Assembly: GCA_037039685.1 (NCBI GenBank)
Contig: JAWNGF010000004.1
Location: 5,208,001 to 5,272,000 of the forward strand
DNA from: Ceratobasidium sp. AG-K
Lineage: Eukaryota; Basidiomycota; Agaricomycetes; Cantharellales; Ceratobasidiaceae
Direction of reading: 5' to 3'
Length of the DNA stretch: 64,000 nucleotides
In this document: positions 11,153 to 22,041 of the stretch, piece by piece
How positions within the stretch are numbered: the first letter of the stretch is position 1
Layout of the letters: each line of letters opens with the position of its first letter
The notes under the pieces: generated by a model
What the model saw: only the letters and a program-made list of their open reading frames with translations
The model's database searches: none
What the model was told of the DNA's origin: nothing
Program-made: the position numbers and the translations under genes

Positions 11153-14100
11153 ATGAGCTACAGCACACTCTCGCCTGGCATTTCGCCGCTCCGTATCCAA
11201 AAGGGCGGCTCTCGCTCTCCATCTCCGACGAAAGATGCCCCTTTACCTCCGATGCACCCCTCCCCGACGCCATACACCCTCAAACCGCGTAAAGCGTCGA
11301 ACAGCTCGATTACACGTGAAGGATCTAGACGGACGTCGTCGTCGTACTCTGCGATGCGGACCAACTCTCTCGTGAAGAACTCGCCGTTTCTGAATGGGTC
11401 GGAACCGGTTGGACCGAAACACCGGCCTGCGCCGTCGGGGTTCAACGTGTACCGGAATGGTCCACCGCCTCCTTCAGCGCGATCTTCGTTGCATATTAGC
11501 GCTAGCAGCAGTTCAGAGCGCGGGTCGCTGAGCGGACCTCGACCGCAGAGCAAGATTCCGACTCCGAGTCGGCGGACGAGCACGAGTTCGCATTCGATGG
11601 GGTTGGCAATGGTCCCCGTGTCGAGCGAAGAGGGAGCACCGCCCAATGCGCACAAGGGGTACAAGCGCCGACAGAGCAAGGGACTGCAGTCGTTGCCGGA
11701 CCACGAACGCGTGAGCAAGAGTCCGTTTATGAATTCGGTCGTCGAGCGGGACACGCCTAGTCCTCATCACGAGCGGGTGCATAGTCCAGGGGAAGACGAG
11801 TGGGATACAGTGCCAGAGACGTCGCCCGAGCTGCGTGCGTCGACGTCGGAGGATCCCATACCCGACTTTCCGGCCGTTCCTGAACGTGAACCCACGCCGC
11901 CTCCGCCACCCCCTAAACCGTCTGTCTCGCCGCCGAATAAGCCGTCGTTGTCGTCGAGGCTGGCGGCCATTACTGCCAAGGCGTTTTCTCCATCGCCGCC
12001 TAGTACCCCGCCGCGTCAAGATTCGTTTAGCCGGGGCGATACGTCTTTGTCTGGACGACTGGACACCACGTCCCTTCCTTCAACGCCCATCCAGACATTT
12101 CCCCTCGAACTTGCTGGGACACCCGACTCGGCGTACAAGACTCCAATTTCGCCCTCGCACGCCGCGACCCCTGTCGCTTCATCGACACCCATCCGAGGAA
12201 CTACCCCTCTCCATATATCTACCCCGAGAGATACACCGACCAAGTTGGACACGAGCTCCAGTTCATTGATTATCCACCCTACTCCAAGCCCTTCGAGTTC
12301 TCCCCGCCGACGCCCTCCCTCTGCCCAATCCCCTTCCCCAACCAGGTCCTCGCTCGTCTCCAAACGACTCTTAGGACCGCGCTCCTCGCCCTCTCCCCGT
12401 TCCCCAACCACAGCCGGAGACGTATCCATCTCACGCACAAGCTCAGGCCGAGTCGCGCGCAAACTCAGCCGACGAAACAGCCGCGCCGCACGAAAAGCCA
12501 GTGGGGGCAAGTACATCGCCGTTACCCGTCGCGGAAGCCGCAAAGCCCGCAAACGAGTCACGTTTGACGAACGGTGCGACGTGCTCGAGTTTGATTCCGA
12601 GGTGGGAATTGATGGGGAAGTGTGGAGCGATGAGGAGCTTTGGGAGGAAGAGCCCAAGAAGCGGTATGGTAGTCCCCCACTTGAGGTTGGGAGGGATTCG
12701 CCCGAGTTGGAGGATAGGCGGTCTCCTGAGCTCGAGGATCGGAGGGCTTCGATTGAGAATAAGCGGCACTCGACGCCGCCGGCTCAGCCCGGATGGAGCT
12801 CGTGGGGTAATGGTTCGGTTGGGACTCCGCCCCTCGCGCACGGGAGCAAGTACGCCAATATCGGCGTTGAAGAGGATTACGGGTTTGGTCGACAGGCTGG
12901 GTTGCGACATTCCGGATCGGGGTCGAGTGGCCGCGTTGGGACTCAACGCGTTACCGGCAGCGCTTACAATCGGTCTCGAGATACTGGGCGCGACTCGGAT
13001 ACGGGTAGTCTGCTCGCGAGTTTGTCTGGAAGTCTTTCTGGACACGGGTCTGCTGATTCGGGTTTGACCGCCGCCGACGCGTTTGGGCGGGCGTATCCTT
13101 TAAAGGTGGTGAATGCCGCTCCGGGCGATGTGGACAGTCCTGAAGTTGGGTGGGAGGAACGGGCAAAGGAGGCTGGAGAGCGGGCGCGTCGGGAAGGGGA
13201 AGAACGGGTTCGAAAGGAAGAGGAACAGACTCGGAGAGAAGAGGAGCGGGCTCGAAAAGAAGAGGCGCGTCGGAAAGAGCAGGCCAGGCTTCGGGAAGAG
13301 GAAGAGGAGCTTGCGCGACTGGAGGAACAAGCGCGTCGGGAAGAGGAGGAACGTGCTCGTATTGAAGAGGCTCGGCGGTTGGAAGCCGAGGAACATTCGA
13401 GGTCCATGGCCGAGGTCGTTGTTCAGCATTCTGGTTCGGCGGTTGTCGTGCATCATACCGGCGGCCGCCCTGGGGTTGTTGTCCATCATTCTGGAAACGG
13501 GATGGTCGAGAGCGTGTATTCGCGCGAAGGCCACGAGGGAGATGGTGAGTCTTCAAGCTGCCCTTTAATCAAATCTATCACTGATCATTGTGCAGCCTCG
13601 ATCGACCAAGGCGTCGCGGTTCACCACTCTGGACACAGCGCAGTCCAAATCTACGACGAGCGCTCGCCAGATCTAAGCGTCGCCGACGTGTCCATGGCCA
13701 ATGGCATGTCATTCGCCAGCCTCGTCTCGTTTGACAGCATCATCAGCCGGAGCGGGATGGGTGCGAGTCGGATTGGGTTCGGGAGCAGCAGCGGATTGGG
13801 CGATCACGGACGGATCGAAGAGGAAGAGGAGGATTCCGAACTCGTGGGCGGCAAGATCTTGTCTGGGTTGGACGAGGTCGTGATCAAGAGCGAGGAGGTG
13901 TCTGTCGACCTTGGGGATACCTCTCACATCGAAGAGGACAGTCCACGGCGATCCACTCGCGACGAGCCAGCCAGCCCCAATGTGCGTCACTCGGCCCATC
14001 TCGATTCGCGTCCGTATACGCCCCGTCACCTCGCTCCGACCCTCGAGACGCGTCATTCTTCGCCCAACCTCAGTGGACGTCTTATGGAACCCCAGTTTAC

Positions 14101-16823
14101 GGGTGGGAGCGTGAGCGGTCGGTCGCCGAGGATTTCAAGGGACGATGTGCTGCGCAAGTTGATGGATCGAAGGACTGGGGGTAGTCTTACACCCACGGGA
14201 CGTGCGAGTCCGAGAGAGGAGAGTCCGGTTCCAGAAGGTCGGTCCATCAATGGTGGGTCCTGTGTTATTTTGCTAGGATTTAGCTGACGATTTGTAGGTC
14301 CCCGTATGAGTGGCTCGAGGATCGAGATTGAGCGATTGATGGCGGGTGTGGCTCGAGGATTTGCGGACCTTTCTGGCGAGGGGAGCAGTATGGGATTCAA
14401 CCCCGCCGACGAGTCGCATTCGTCGCTTCCCTACCGAAAGCATATTGAAGAAGAAGAAGAAGAAGAGGAAACAGAGCCCGAGCCCGAACCCCGACGCGAG
14501 CCCGTGCGGGTCGTGCTTCCCCGCGCGCCGATGCAATCTGCTACAGACTCGGTCGCGTCGTCTGGCGAGACCGAGACCGAAATCGAAGAAGCGATCACCC
14601 CTCCCATCGGACGATCACTCATCCCCACACCCCGCGCACTCGAACCCGGCCGCCGATCGAGTGCATACGATTCCCCGAGCCAACGATCGAGCATGTACGA
14701 AACGAGCAGCCAGCGCTCGAGCACATACGAGCCCAAACGACTGAGCGTGCTCGACCCCGGGCGGGCGAGCAACATCATGAACGAGCGCCCGACGTCGTAC
14801 ATGAGCGTCACGAGCACGTCTTCCAAGCCTGAGATGAGCGGAAAGGAAAAGATCAAGGCGCACGAGGAGATGATTCTCCAAAAGCGTCGCGAGTTACGGG
14901 GTGGGCCTAGTCGTACGGCGAGGAGGCGGAGTAAGAGTGTTAGCGAGGCGGTAGTGAGTTGCTTGGTTTCTACTGGGATTGAGCTGATTGGTTGTAGGTG
15001 ATTGGTGACAAGCTTGATTTGTTGGATGTCCCTGTGGACAACGAGGAACTCGCGCTGGAGGATTCGTTTAACGAGCAGATTCGGAAGATTCATGATCAGG
15101 ATGAGGTGAGTGGCTGGCCGATGGTGGTAAGCGAGGCTAATCGGCGCGCAGGGACGAACGTATCATTTGCGCGAGCCGAATCGCACGATTCATGCTGATG
15201 ACAAGGTTGCCCACCATCGTCGTGCTGGTGATGTTGATAACGGAAAGGCATGGCGAACTGTGCGTCGGCCTTCGGATATGGTGAGTCAAAATGGGGTCCT
15301 GGATTCGTGGTTCTCATATTGTGACAGAACGAGTACGCGAAAGAGATTCAGGAAATTCGGGCTCAAGCTGGCACGACCAAGGCTCATGGCAAGGTCTTTG
15401 TCAAAGGTAGGGCGAACCGATATTCTTTTGGAATTCTAATAATGCCAGTTTCTAGTTCGATGCTTGCAAAAGCTTTGTGTGCCTATTCCCCAGCACCCGA
15501 CGTACTTCACCTGCACGCTCAATAACGGAATTCATTTCGTCACGACTCCTGAGTGCCGACTCGAGCCCAACGCGATGATTGATCAAGAGTTCGAGCTGTG
15601 AGAGTCTGTTTGGATTAGTTTGGTCCAAGCTAATAATTTCGTAGAATCGAACACGGCAAACTCGCGTTTTCGCTCACGATCAAAGTCCGCAAAGACGAGC
15701 ATATCGTGAACCAGATCCGACGTATGGCCGCTCCCCCTCCCCAGCAATTCATGCCTGCCCCACCCCCAAAACAAGGCGGCTTCCGTAGCTTTTTCAGCAG
15801 CACGCCTAAAAAGCAGCCCAAGCGTGCTCTGTTGCGCCGACCTGACCCCGTCACCGAGGATCATCTCGTGCGGTACATGAAGGCCGATGGAGCCATCGGG
15901 CGAGCCTACACCAACTTTAGGGATATCGTCCAGCGATGCGACACCCGACTGTTCGAGACGAGTTATCCCTTGATTGGCGAATGGTCTGAAGATTCGGTTC
16001 GTGGTGGGGCCGGCGGGATACCCAGCTCGATGATGTCTGGTCACATGTCTCAGCGACCGATCGGCGAGTTGGTTCTGCACATCTTTAGGCTGCCTCCGTT
16101 GCCTGGTGTTCCTCCCGAGACGCTTCCACAGTCGTTGGAGGAATGCCATCGAGGGTTAAGCGCTGTTGCGTGGCACAAGAAGATCTATTACCAGGGGATC
16201 TTGACCCAGAATGGCGGTGACATCTTGGTAAGCCTTTGCCATTTATTCTTGGAATATACCCTAACCATATCGCTAGACCTGGCGACGAAGGCAGTTTAGG
16301 ATCATCGGTTCCAACCTAGTTGCCTATAATGACGTGACCGGCAAAGCCATGGCTACGATTAATCTCAAGCGGGCCCTGGCTGTCGAGGATGATCAACAAC
16401 CTTTGCCTGCTGGTGCGGTTCCTGGTCGACGTCAGCGTGACGAGTCGGATGCGTTCTTTGTTGACAAGCGCTGCTTCCGGTTACTATTTGGCAAGGACGA
16501 TGATATTGCGTTCTACGCTGATACACCCGAGGAAAAGGCCGAATGGTGAGTCTCAGCGACTGCTATATAGCACAGGTGTTAATTGCATGTTTAGGCTGCG
16601 TATCCTTCGTGCCTTGGTTGGAAACATCCCACCCCATCCTCTTTGGGCAGAGTTGGTCTGGCAACGACACGAGCAAGCTGCGGCTGCGCAGGCGTTGGCT
16701 CAGCAACAAGCTCAAGCCCAGCCCAACTCTGCAAGCCCAGGCGCTCAACCCAGCCAAACCCCACCGCCTCCACCCAAACCCGAGCCCCAAGTACCTCCTC
16801 CACGACCACAGGCATGGCGATAG
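11153..16823 (+). CDS. BUD4: BUD4/anillin-like septum-site protein with PH domain, ten exons
   Basis: Exons 11153-13544, 13596-14252, 14298-14953, 14998-15105, 15152-15280, 15328-15406, 15456-15597, 15645-16227, 16277-16545 and 16595-16823. All have GT-AG introns of 44-52 nt and the phases give 1747 codons plus TAG. Residues 1-660 are Ser/Pro/Arg-rich and look disordered. Residues 667-750 form a Glu/Arg coiled coil, followed by a cluster of VVVHHSG-like repeats. An anillin-homology region starts near residue 1340 (FTCTLNNGIHFVTTP) and leads into a PH domain at about 1560-1680 (TWRRRQFRI, then FRLLFGKDDDIAFYAD). The tail is Gln/Pro-rich. Members of this family bind septins and membrane and mark the division or septum site. 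The start at 11153 is chosen because it follows a plausible upstream exon boundary; the ATG at 11051 is also in frame. The first intron is itself in frame (51 nt). Confidence 0.88.
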
Positions 16824-17203
16824 GGGGCGGTCTGAACTGAAATATTTCGAGTGCTTTTTTGTTCTGTCACTATTCCCATTTGGTTCTCCTCCATCTGATA
16901 GCATGTATTTTATATAGGCGATGTTCATACACACTACTTATCGGGGTTTATTCGTTCCTGGTGGATCATTTTTCGTAATATACTTATTTGATCTTGTATG
17001 TGTGGTTGTGAATCCTTGGCATCGTTTGTGGTTTCGTGAGACAAACTTGGTACCAATCGAAAAGAGTTTCATTTGTATTCAATTTGAGATCATTTGTGGA
17101 TTCACACAGGCAATTCCTCAATGACACTGCCAACACTCCTTGATTCGATGTTCACCAATCCGCTTTCATTCCTGCGAAAATATATAGCATTTCCACTAGC
17201 AAA
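16824..17203. other. 3' flank of the BUD4-like gene
   Basis: AT-rich sequence after the TAG stop codon, probably 3' UTR and intergenic space. No gene is visible on either strand. Confidence 0.5.
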
Positions 17204-17760
17204 CTATACGCATGTACCCACCTCTTCACTCGAACCATACTCGTTGGGGGCCTGGGCGCCCGGTAGATCGACGCAACCATTTTCTACGTCCTCAGCCGAA
17301 GCCCAGATTTTCTCCTTCTCCATACTCCACCAAAGTCCACGTAAAAGGCCGCCCGTGCTCAACACGAACTCTTTGCGGGTCAAAATGACAAGACCCTTCT
17401 TGCACCTCGTCAAGAGAACGTTGAGACGGTTGATCGATCTCAAGAAGCTTGAGAAAGTAGTCTTGGTAAGGGTCGCGACGATGTAGTCCGCTTCGTTCCC
17501 CTACACCCGTGGGATTGGCTCCAGTATGAGGGCAACGAATAGGATGCTACTCACTTGGAAACTGTCTCCGTTGTATACTTCTTTTTTGATTTGGACTTCT
17601 TCGAGCTTTAAAAATAACTCGGTCGTGTGATTTCTCGGGCGCATAAGCACAAATCGACTAGCTTCGGAGAGCCAAAAGTCACAACTACACTGCGATGTTA
17701 TAACATCCTGACCGTTTTTCATGATAATCTCATCATACACCTCTGCTGCCGCATAATCCT
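17204..17760 (-). pseudogene. SF1 helicase C-terminal fragment, copy A
   Basis: The minus strand carries the end of a UPF1/senataxin-type helicase (AAA_12 region). Motif V/VI is visible as VYNGDSFQ before an intron, then SINRLNVLLTRCKKG, then the GGLLRGLWWSMEKE tail. The ATP-binding half is absent. Compared with copy C, VD/VN before the SFQ/TYQ splice site is changed to NGD. It is one of three tandem fragments in the same orientation (17.2-17.8, 19.2-19.6 and 19.7-22.0 kb). I read it as a decayed duplicate. Confidence 0.7.
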
Positions 17761-18378
17761 CGACACCGTAACCGCCCGCATAATTACATTTTCACTGGCC
17801 TACCCTGTGTATAGATGTCATTTCGCTGCTTGGAGCTCGAGACCCATGCCCTTTCCAACACCTCGATATCGAAAGTGTGCCTGGTTGAGCATAAAGTAAC
17901 TCGTACGGATTTGAGTGATAACGTATACGGAGCCGTCTGTAGTGTCCACCACGGTTCTCTACAATCCGAAGTACATTTAAGCGGAGTAACCTGCGCAATC
18001 ATACCACTTACTTGAGTAAGTCACTTGCGTTGCAAACCAAGATTTCGCCTACCAGTGTAAGATGATAAATGTATACCAGCGTACTGTATATTCAACACCG
18101 TGTAGCCCGAAAGCGCTGAATTCCAGTGCTCGGATCCAGTGACTTTTGACCGGAGATTCAGTGCACATAGCACTGAATAACGCCTTAATCAAGTGATATA
18201 TGCACTGAAATAAGTCACTAGATATGGCCGCTTTCAGTGACTTTTTTCAGTGCTGATCATTGGCTACTTGTACATATCAGGAAATTAATGTATATGTCTT
18301 AATTACTACATTGGGAGTAATTCCAGAATAGGAAGTACCTAAGAAAATTGGCAAAACAAATTACTGGCTCTGACACGA

Positions 18379-18466
18379 GGCTCAACCAGCCCAGAACCGA
18401 ACCGGTGACCTTTCGAGTCATTACCTCAGCACATTGCCGACATGTGATCCATTAGGCCACCAAGCC
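18379..18466 (-). other. tRNA-like sequence (pseudo-tRNA or SINE head)
   Basis: On the minus strand an A box (TGGCCTAATGG, 18449-18459) and a B box (GGTTCGGTTCT, 18393-18403) sit about 46 nt apart. The ends GGCTTGG and TTGAGCC can pair with G-U wobbles. The arms do not fold into a full cloverleaf, so I do not call a functional tRNA. Confidence 0.4.
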
Positions 18467-18889
18467 TTACTTATTGCTCCCAATACATGCATATAACCTT
18501 ACATGAAAACATGAGGAGCCCATCGAGTTTCCCATGAAGCTGCAATCGAAGCGTTTTGAGGATATCGTAGCTAAATTCAGCAACCCGGAAAACCCACTCG
18601 CCCACCTTTCAGGCGTGTGTAAACTCAGAACCTAACACACAGTGCAGGAAATACCATAAGCGCGCGTTGACTTAGCGAATTTTCGGTCTGATAGCACGGC
18701 ATTCACTCAGTCAACCAACAAGCCACAATAATTTGTGCTTGTAAAAGGACGTACAGGGGATTTGGGGGGTCCCGGATCGATCTGGAACGTTTTCGGAACG
18801 CCCAGAGCACTCTCTGCAGCAAGCCGAGTGATTCGACTCTCTGGTTATTTTGAAATAAGATACATTTACTTTTTGGGGATTTCTGACAA

Positions 18890-18960
18890 GGCTTCGTGGT
18901 CTAGTGGTTATCGCCTCGAGCAATTTCTCGAGGTCGTGGGTTCGGTTCCATCGGTTTTCC
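18890..18960 (+). other. tRNA-Val-like sequence (pseudo-tRNA or SINE head)
   Basis: A box TGGTCTAGTGG (18897-18907) and B box GGTTCGGTTCC (18939-18949) are well formed. The start resembles fungal tRNA-Val. The anticodon region is a 7-bp hairpin with a 6-nt loop, and the acceptor stem does not pair well. A decayed tRNA or a SINE promoter head fits better than a working tRNA. Confidence 0.45.
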
Positions 18961-19199
18961 AATGTTAATCTTATTTGGCCTTGTTCTCCTCGTGTAGTGC
19001 CAAGCTTGATATGGTAACTCAGCCTGATATGGCAGCTCCATATCGGGAGGCACTGAAAACGGACATATTCAGTGCATGATCGGCTGACTATTCAATTTCC
19101 GGGTCACTGAAAGTGGCCACGCGGGTTAGGTGTGTTAATCACAAGAAGTCAGTGTATTGGAGCTACACAGTGCAAGTCGGTCATAATCCTACATACATC

Positions 19200-19560
19200 G
19201 AGAGCACCGTTTCTTCCATCGGTTGATTGAGCTCGAAAAGCTTGAGAAATTGGTCTTGGTCAAGTGCTAACGATATAGTCTGCCTCATTTCCTTATATGA
19301 CTCGTATGAGTAAGTAGGTTAGTGTAGTACGCGATGCACTCTTACCTGGAAACTATCGACATTGTAAACCTGCTTTGGAATCTCAGCGGCCGGGCGTTTA
19401 TCTGCTTGGCCACCAGATCATGCTGTGCTTCACAGCGCGTAATAATCTCGTAGTCATAATTCCTCCTTTCTTCGTCTGCTTCATTCACCTTTTTATAGTA
19501 AAGCTTGGCGATTTGATCTACTGAGTTAGCTTCGGCCTGGTTCTATTGTAACCCTTGGTT
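19200..19560 (-). pseudogene. SF1 helicase C-terminal fragment, copy B
   Basis: Minus-strand remnant aligned to copy C. The segment ends in VYNVDSFQ before a GTAAGA donor, and a short piece of the following exon (NEADYIV-like) lies at about 19200-19280. The arginine-finger exon is missing. It is very degraded and recognised mainly by its neighbours. Confidence 0.5.
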
Positions 19561-19714
19561 ACGGCTCTTTTCAGGCAGTTCTTTATTCAAGTCCTCGTAT
19601 AACACACTCTTTTATGCTGTTAGAATGACAAGTCGTTAGCACACTCATATGTATGTATTTTAATGTATCTGAAGCGACTGAGTTTGCATCCAAGACATGG
19701 TAACCTCAGTACAA

Positions 19715-21966
19715 CTATGGGAACAATATTTCTCCAGAATGCTTCAGGGATGCAGGTTTCGCTTTGATGGCTACGAAATTTGAAAACTCAACCAAGAGAA
19801 CTAACTTGATAGTACATTCACTCACTTGCTTGTCCATCGGCTCACTCTTGTTGGGGGCAGGCGAACCGGGCAAATTCACTCGGCCATTCCTGACGTCCTC
19901 GCTCGTCGCCCATATGTTATGTGACTCCATGCTCCACCATAGACCCCGAAGTAGGCCACCCGTTCTTAGGATGAAATCCTTCTGGGTTAGTACAATGAGT
20001 CCCCTCTGACATCGCGTAATGAGGACATTCAATCGGTTAATGGAGCTCAAGAAACTCGAGAATGTTGTCTTGGTAATTGTTGTGATAATGTAGTCTACTT
20101 CGTTTCCCTGTGCAATCAGCAGTAGTCACCTTACCCACCAAATCGGCTGATCAAATAGTCACTTACCTGATAAGTGTCGACGTTAAATGCTGCCCTGTCG
20201 ATACCACCTTCTTTCAGCTTCCGATTGAGTAGCGTGCGCTGCGCTTCGTAAGGGGTTATGATGGCAAATCTCTCAGTGTTTCCTCTGTCTGCTTCGCTGT
20301 TGTAATATAGTTGAACTATCTTGACTACCAAATCAGCCTCCGCGTCGTTCTGAATTAGTGGACCAACAAGTCAGATCGTACAGTATTTCGGATGGAGTGT
20401 TTTGCCAACATCAGGAACCTCAAGTAGCGATTGAAACTTACCATGTAGCTAGTGCCGTTTCTTCCCTCCTTTCTACCCCCTTGGGTACATCAACAAACAA
20501 AACTGCATCGACGGGATTTTTTACATCCTTTTTGGGATCTGCCTCTAGTGCTCCTTCGTAAACGGCCTCGGATGTATAGTTTGCGATTGGTACTGGCAGG
20601 CAGACTAGGAAGTCGCAGGAACTCAGCAAAAAGTGAAAATGCTCCGGAGTGTGTGAGGGCTCTGAAGCGCTCCTTCGGCTCCTGGAGCGCTCAGGAGCAC
20701 GTGATTGCGACGCTTCCGGTGCGCTCCAGAGCCTACGGAGCGCTCCCGAGTAAAACCCCGGCTCTGGAGCGCACCGGAGCATTTTCAATTTTTGCTGAGA
20801 ATCAACAAACAGTTCTAAGAGCAATTTAACTCACAGATGACTAGCAGGAAACGTTCAAAAGCTTGGAGTTGGCCTTCAAATGCGCCACTTTGAATATATC
20901 ATCAATTTTCCTATCCTCAGACCAACTGTATGGCAGCACTTTACCAATATATGCTATTAGTAGCTGCATTGACAAAGCCCGCAAAGGACTCACACTACAA
21001 TGGGTCCCCAAACCAGCAAACATTTTTCAAGGTGTGCCTGTGATTGAAAAACAAGTGCTTCAAAAGGATAAGCAGAACAATCAGATGAAGAAATAGCCAG
21101 TAACTTACCATGAACTTGCTTGTCATGTCAATCTGTGAAGCTTCATCAATGATCAGATTTCGAAGTGGTACATGGTTGAAGACTTCAAACTTCTCAATCA
21201 ACTGGCTTGAGAGTGATGCAAGGGTACACAAGATTAACTTGCTTGAGTGTACATGCTTGCGTTGGCTCTCAAGCTTCAGCTGAGCTGTTGGTATCAGGAC
21301 CGACTTCAATTGTTGATAAAGCTCATCTTGCCTATTTTTATGATTCTTTGGTTTTTAGTCCCAATTAATCAGCAAGTCAAAACTCACTTCCAAATATAAA
21401 AGTCTGTTGCAACAAGTCGGACGAAATTGATGTCCTCATGCTTTGCAAGACTAACAGCTACATTCCGAATCCCAACATTACTTTGAGCTACAATCCACAC
21501 GGGCTCTCCAGCATTGACCAGGTGAGTGGCCGCCCCTATTATGGTGGTTGTTTTTCCAGTTCCTGGAGGTCCATGTACCAATGTGGCTCGAGCGTGGCCA
21601 GTTGGATTTGGAGGAGCAGTCACGTGGCCAATGACCCTGAGCTGAGACTCATTCGTCTTCTTTGCAACTATTTCAGCAATTACTCTCAGAAAGATTGCAA
21701 AAACATCATCGCAAAAGAAGATCTGAATGTGTGATGTATTGTGAGGGAAAGAAGGCAAAAGAAGTCTGAGAATTAGCAATGTGCTCATCGCAAAAGAAGA
21801 TTAGTCTTGTTATTAAGTACATATGTAATAGATATGTATACACCTGAGTAGTTGTACATATCACAAAGAAGCACTTGCGAAGCATCTTGCAGGTTTCCAC
21901 CACCCCTTGCGATGGGTCCTGGATACAAACAGTGGTGGGTGTGAACTGATAGTTGAACACAGACAA
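19715..21966 (-). pseudogene. SF1 (UPF1/senataxin-like) helicase, copy C, broken
   Basis: This is the longest helicase copy. Visible motifs in order are Walker A GPPGTGKTTT (about 21550), AQSNVGIRNVA, the DEAS box in LRNLIIDEASQID (about 21150), WFGDPL followed directly by TAG where the family has Gln, PIANYTSEAVYEG, AIITPYEAQR (about 20250), FNVDTYQ and INRLNVLITRCQRG (about 20040). The exons are separated by short introns. Members of this family unwind RNA or RNA-DNA hybrids. The TAG after GDPL, a further TAG near 20837 and the lack of an N-terminal part make a working protein unlikely. The 5' side runs into the KDZ transposon at about 22.0 kb, so truncation by that insertion is possible. 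Confidence 0.75.
20622..20799. mobile_element. MITE-like 178-bp inverted-repeat element
   Basis: Terminal inverted repeats of 26 bp with one mismatch lie at 20622-20647 and 20774-20799 (CTCAGCAAAAA, then GTGAAAATGCTCCGG). The interior is GC-rich with palindromic GGAGCGCTCC-type words and has no coding capacity. It lies between GTGAGT and CCTAG in helicase copy C, so it probably sits inside an intron. Confidence 0.7.
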
Positions 21967-22041
21967 GCAGTATAATCGATTGTAATGAATAGACGTGAAT
22001 TACGAGATTAATATAGCCTCAAGTAGCACTCTCTGTAACAT

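Larger units (their letters stand above)
18121..19180. repeat. element with CACTGAA-type subterminal repeats
   Basis: Both ends are rich in TTCAGTG/CACTGAA words in both orientations (about 18121-18265 and 19040-19180). An inverted pair matching GGCCRCTTTCAGTGAC lies near 18226 and 19093. The interior holds two tRNA-like heads and no ORF of note. Dense subterminal repeats are typical of DNA transposons or MITEs, but I cannot place exact termini or a TSD. Confidence 0.4.

Noticed and set aside
11158..15093. Several long antisense frames in the BUD4-like gene.
   Set aside because: They mirror biased codon use of a Ser/Arg/Pro-rich protein, cross its introns without splicing logic and show no domains.
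18379..18960. Two functional tRNA genes.
   Set aside because: A and B boxes are good but anticodon and acceptor arms do not fold properly; pseudo-tRNA or SINE heads fit better.
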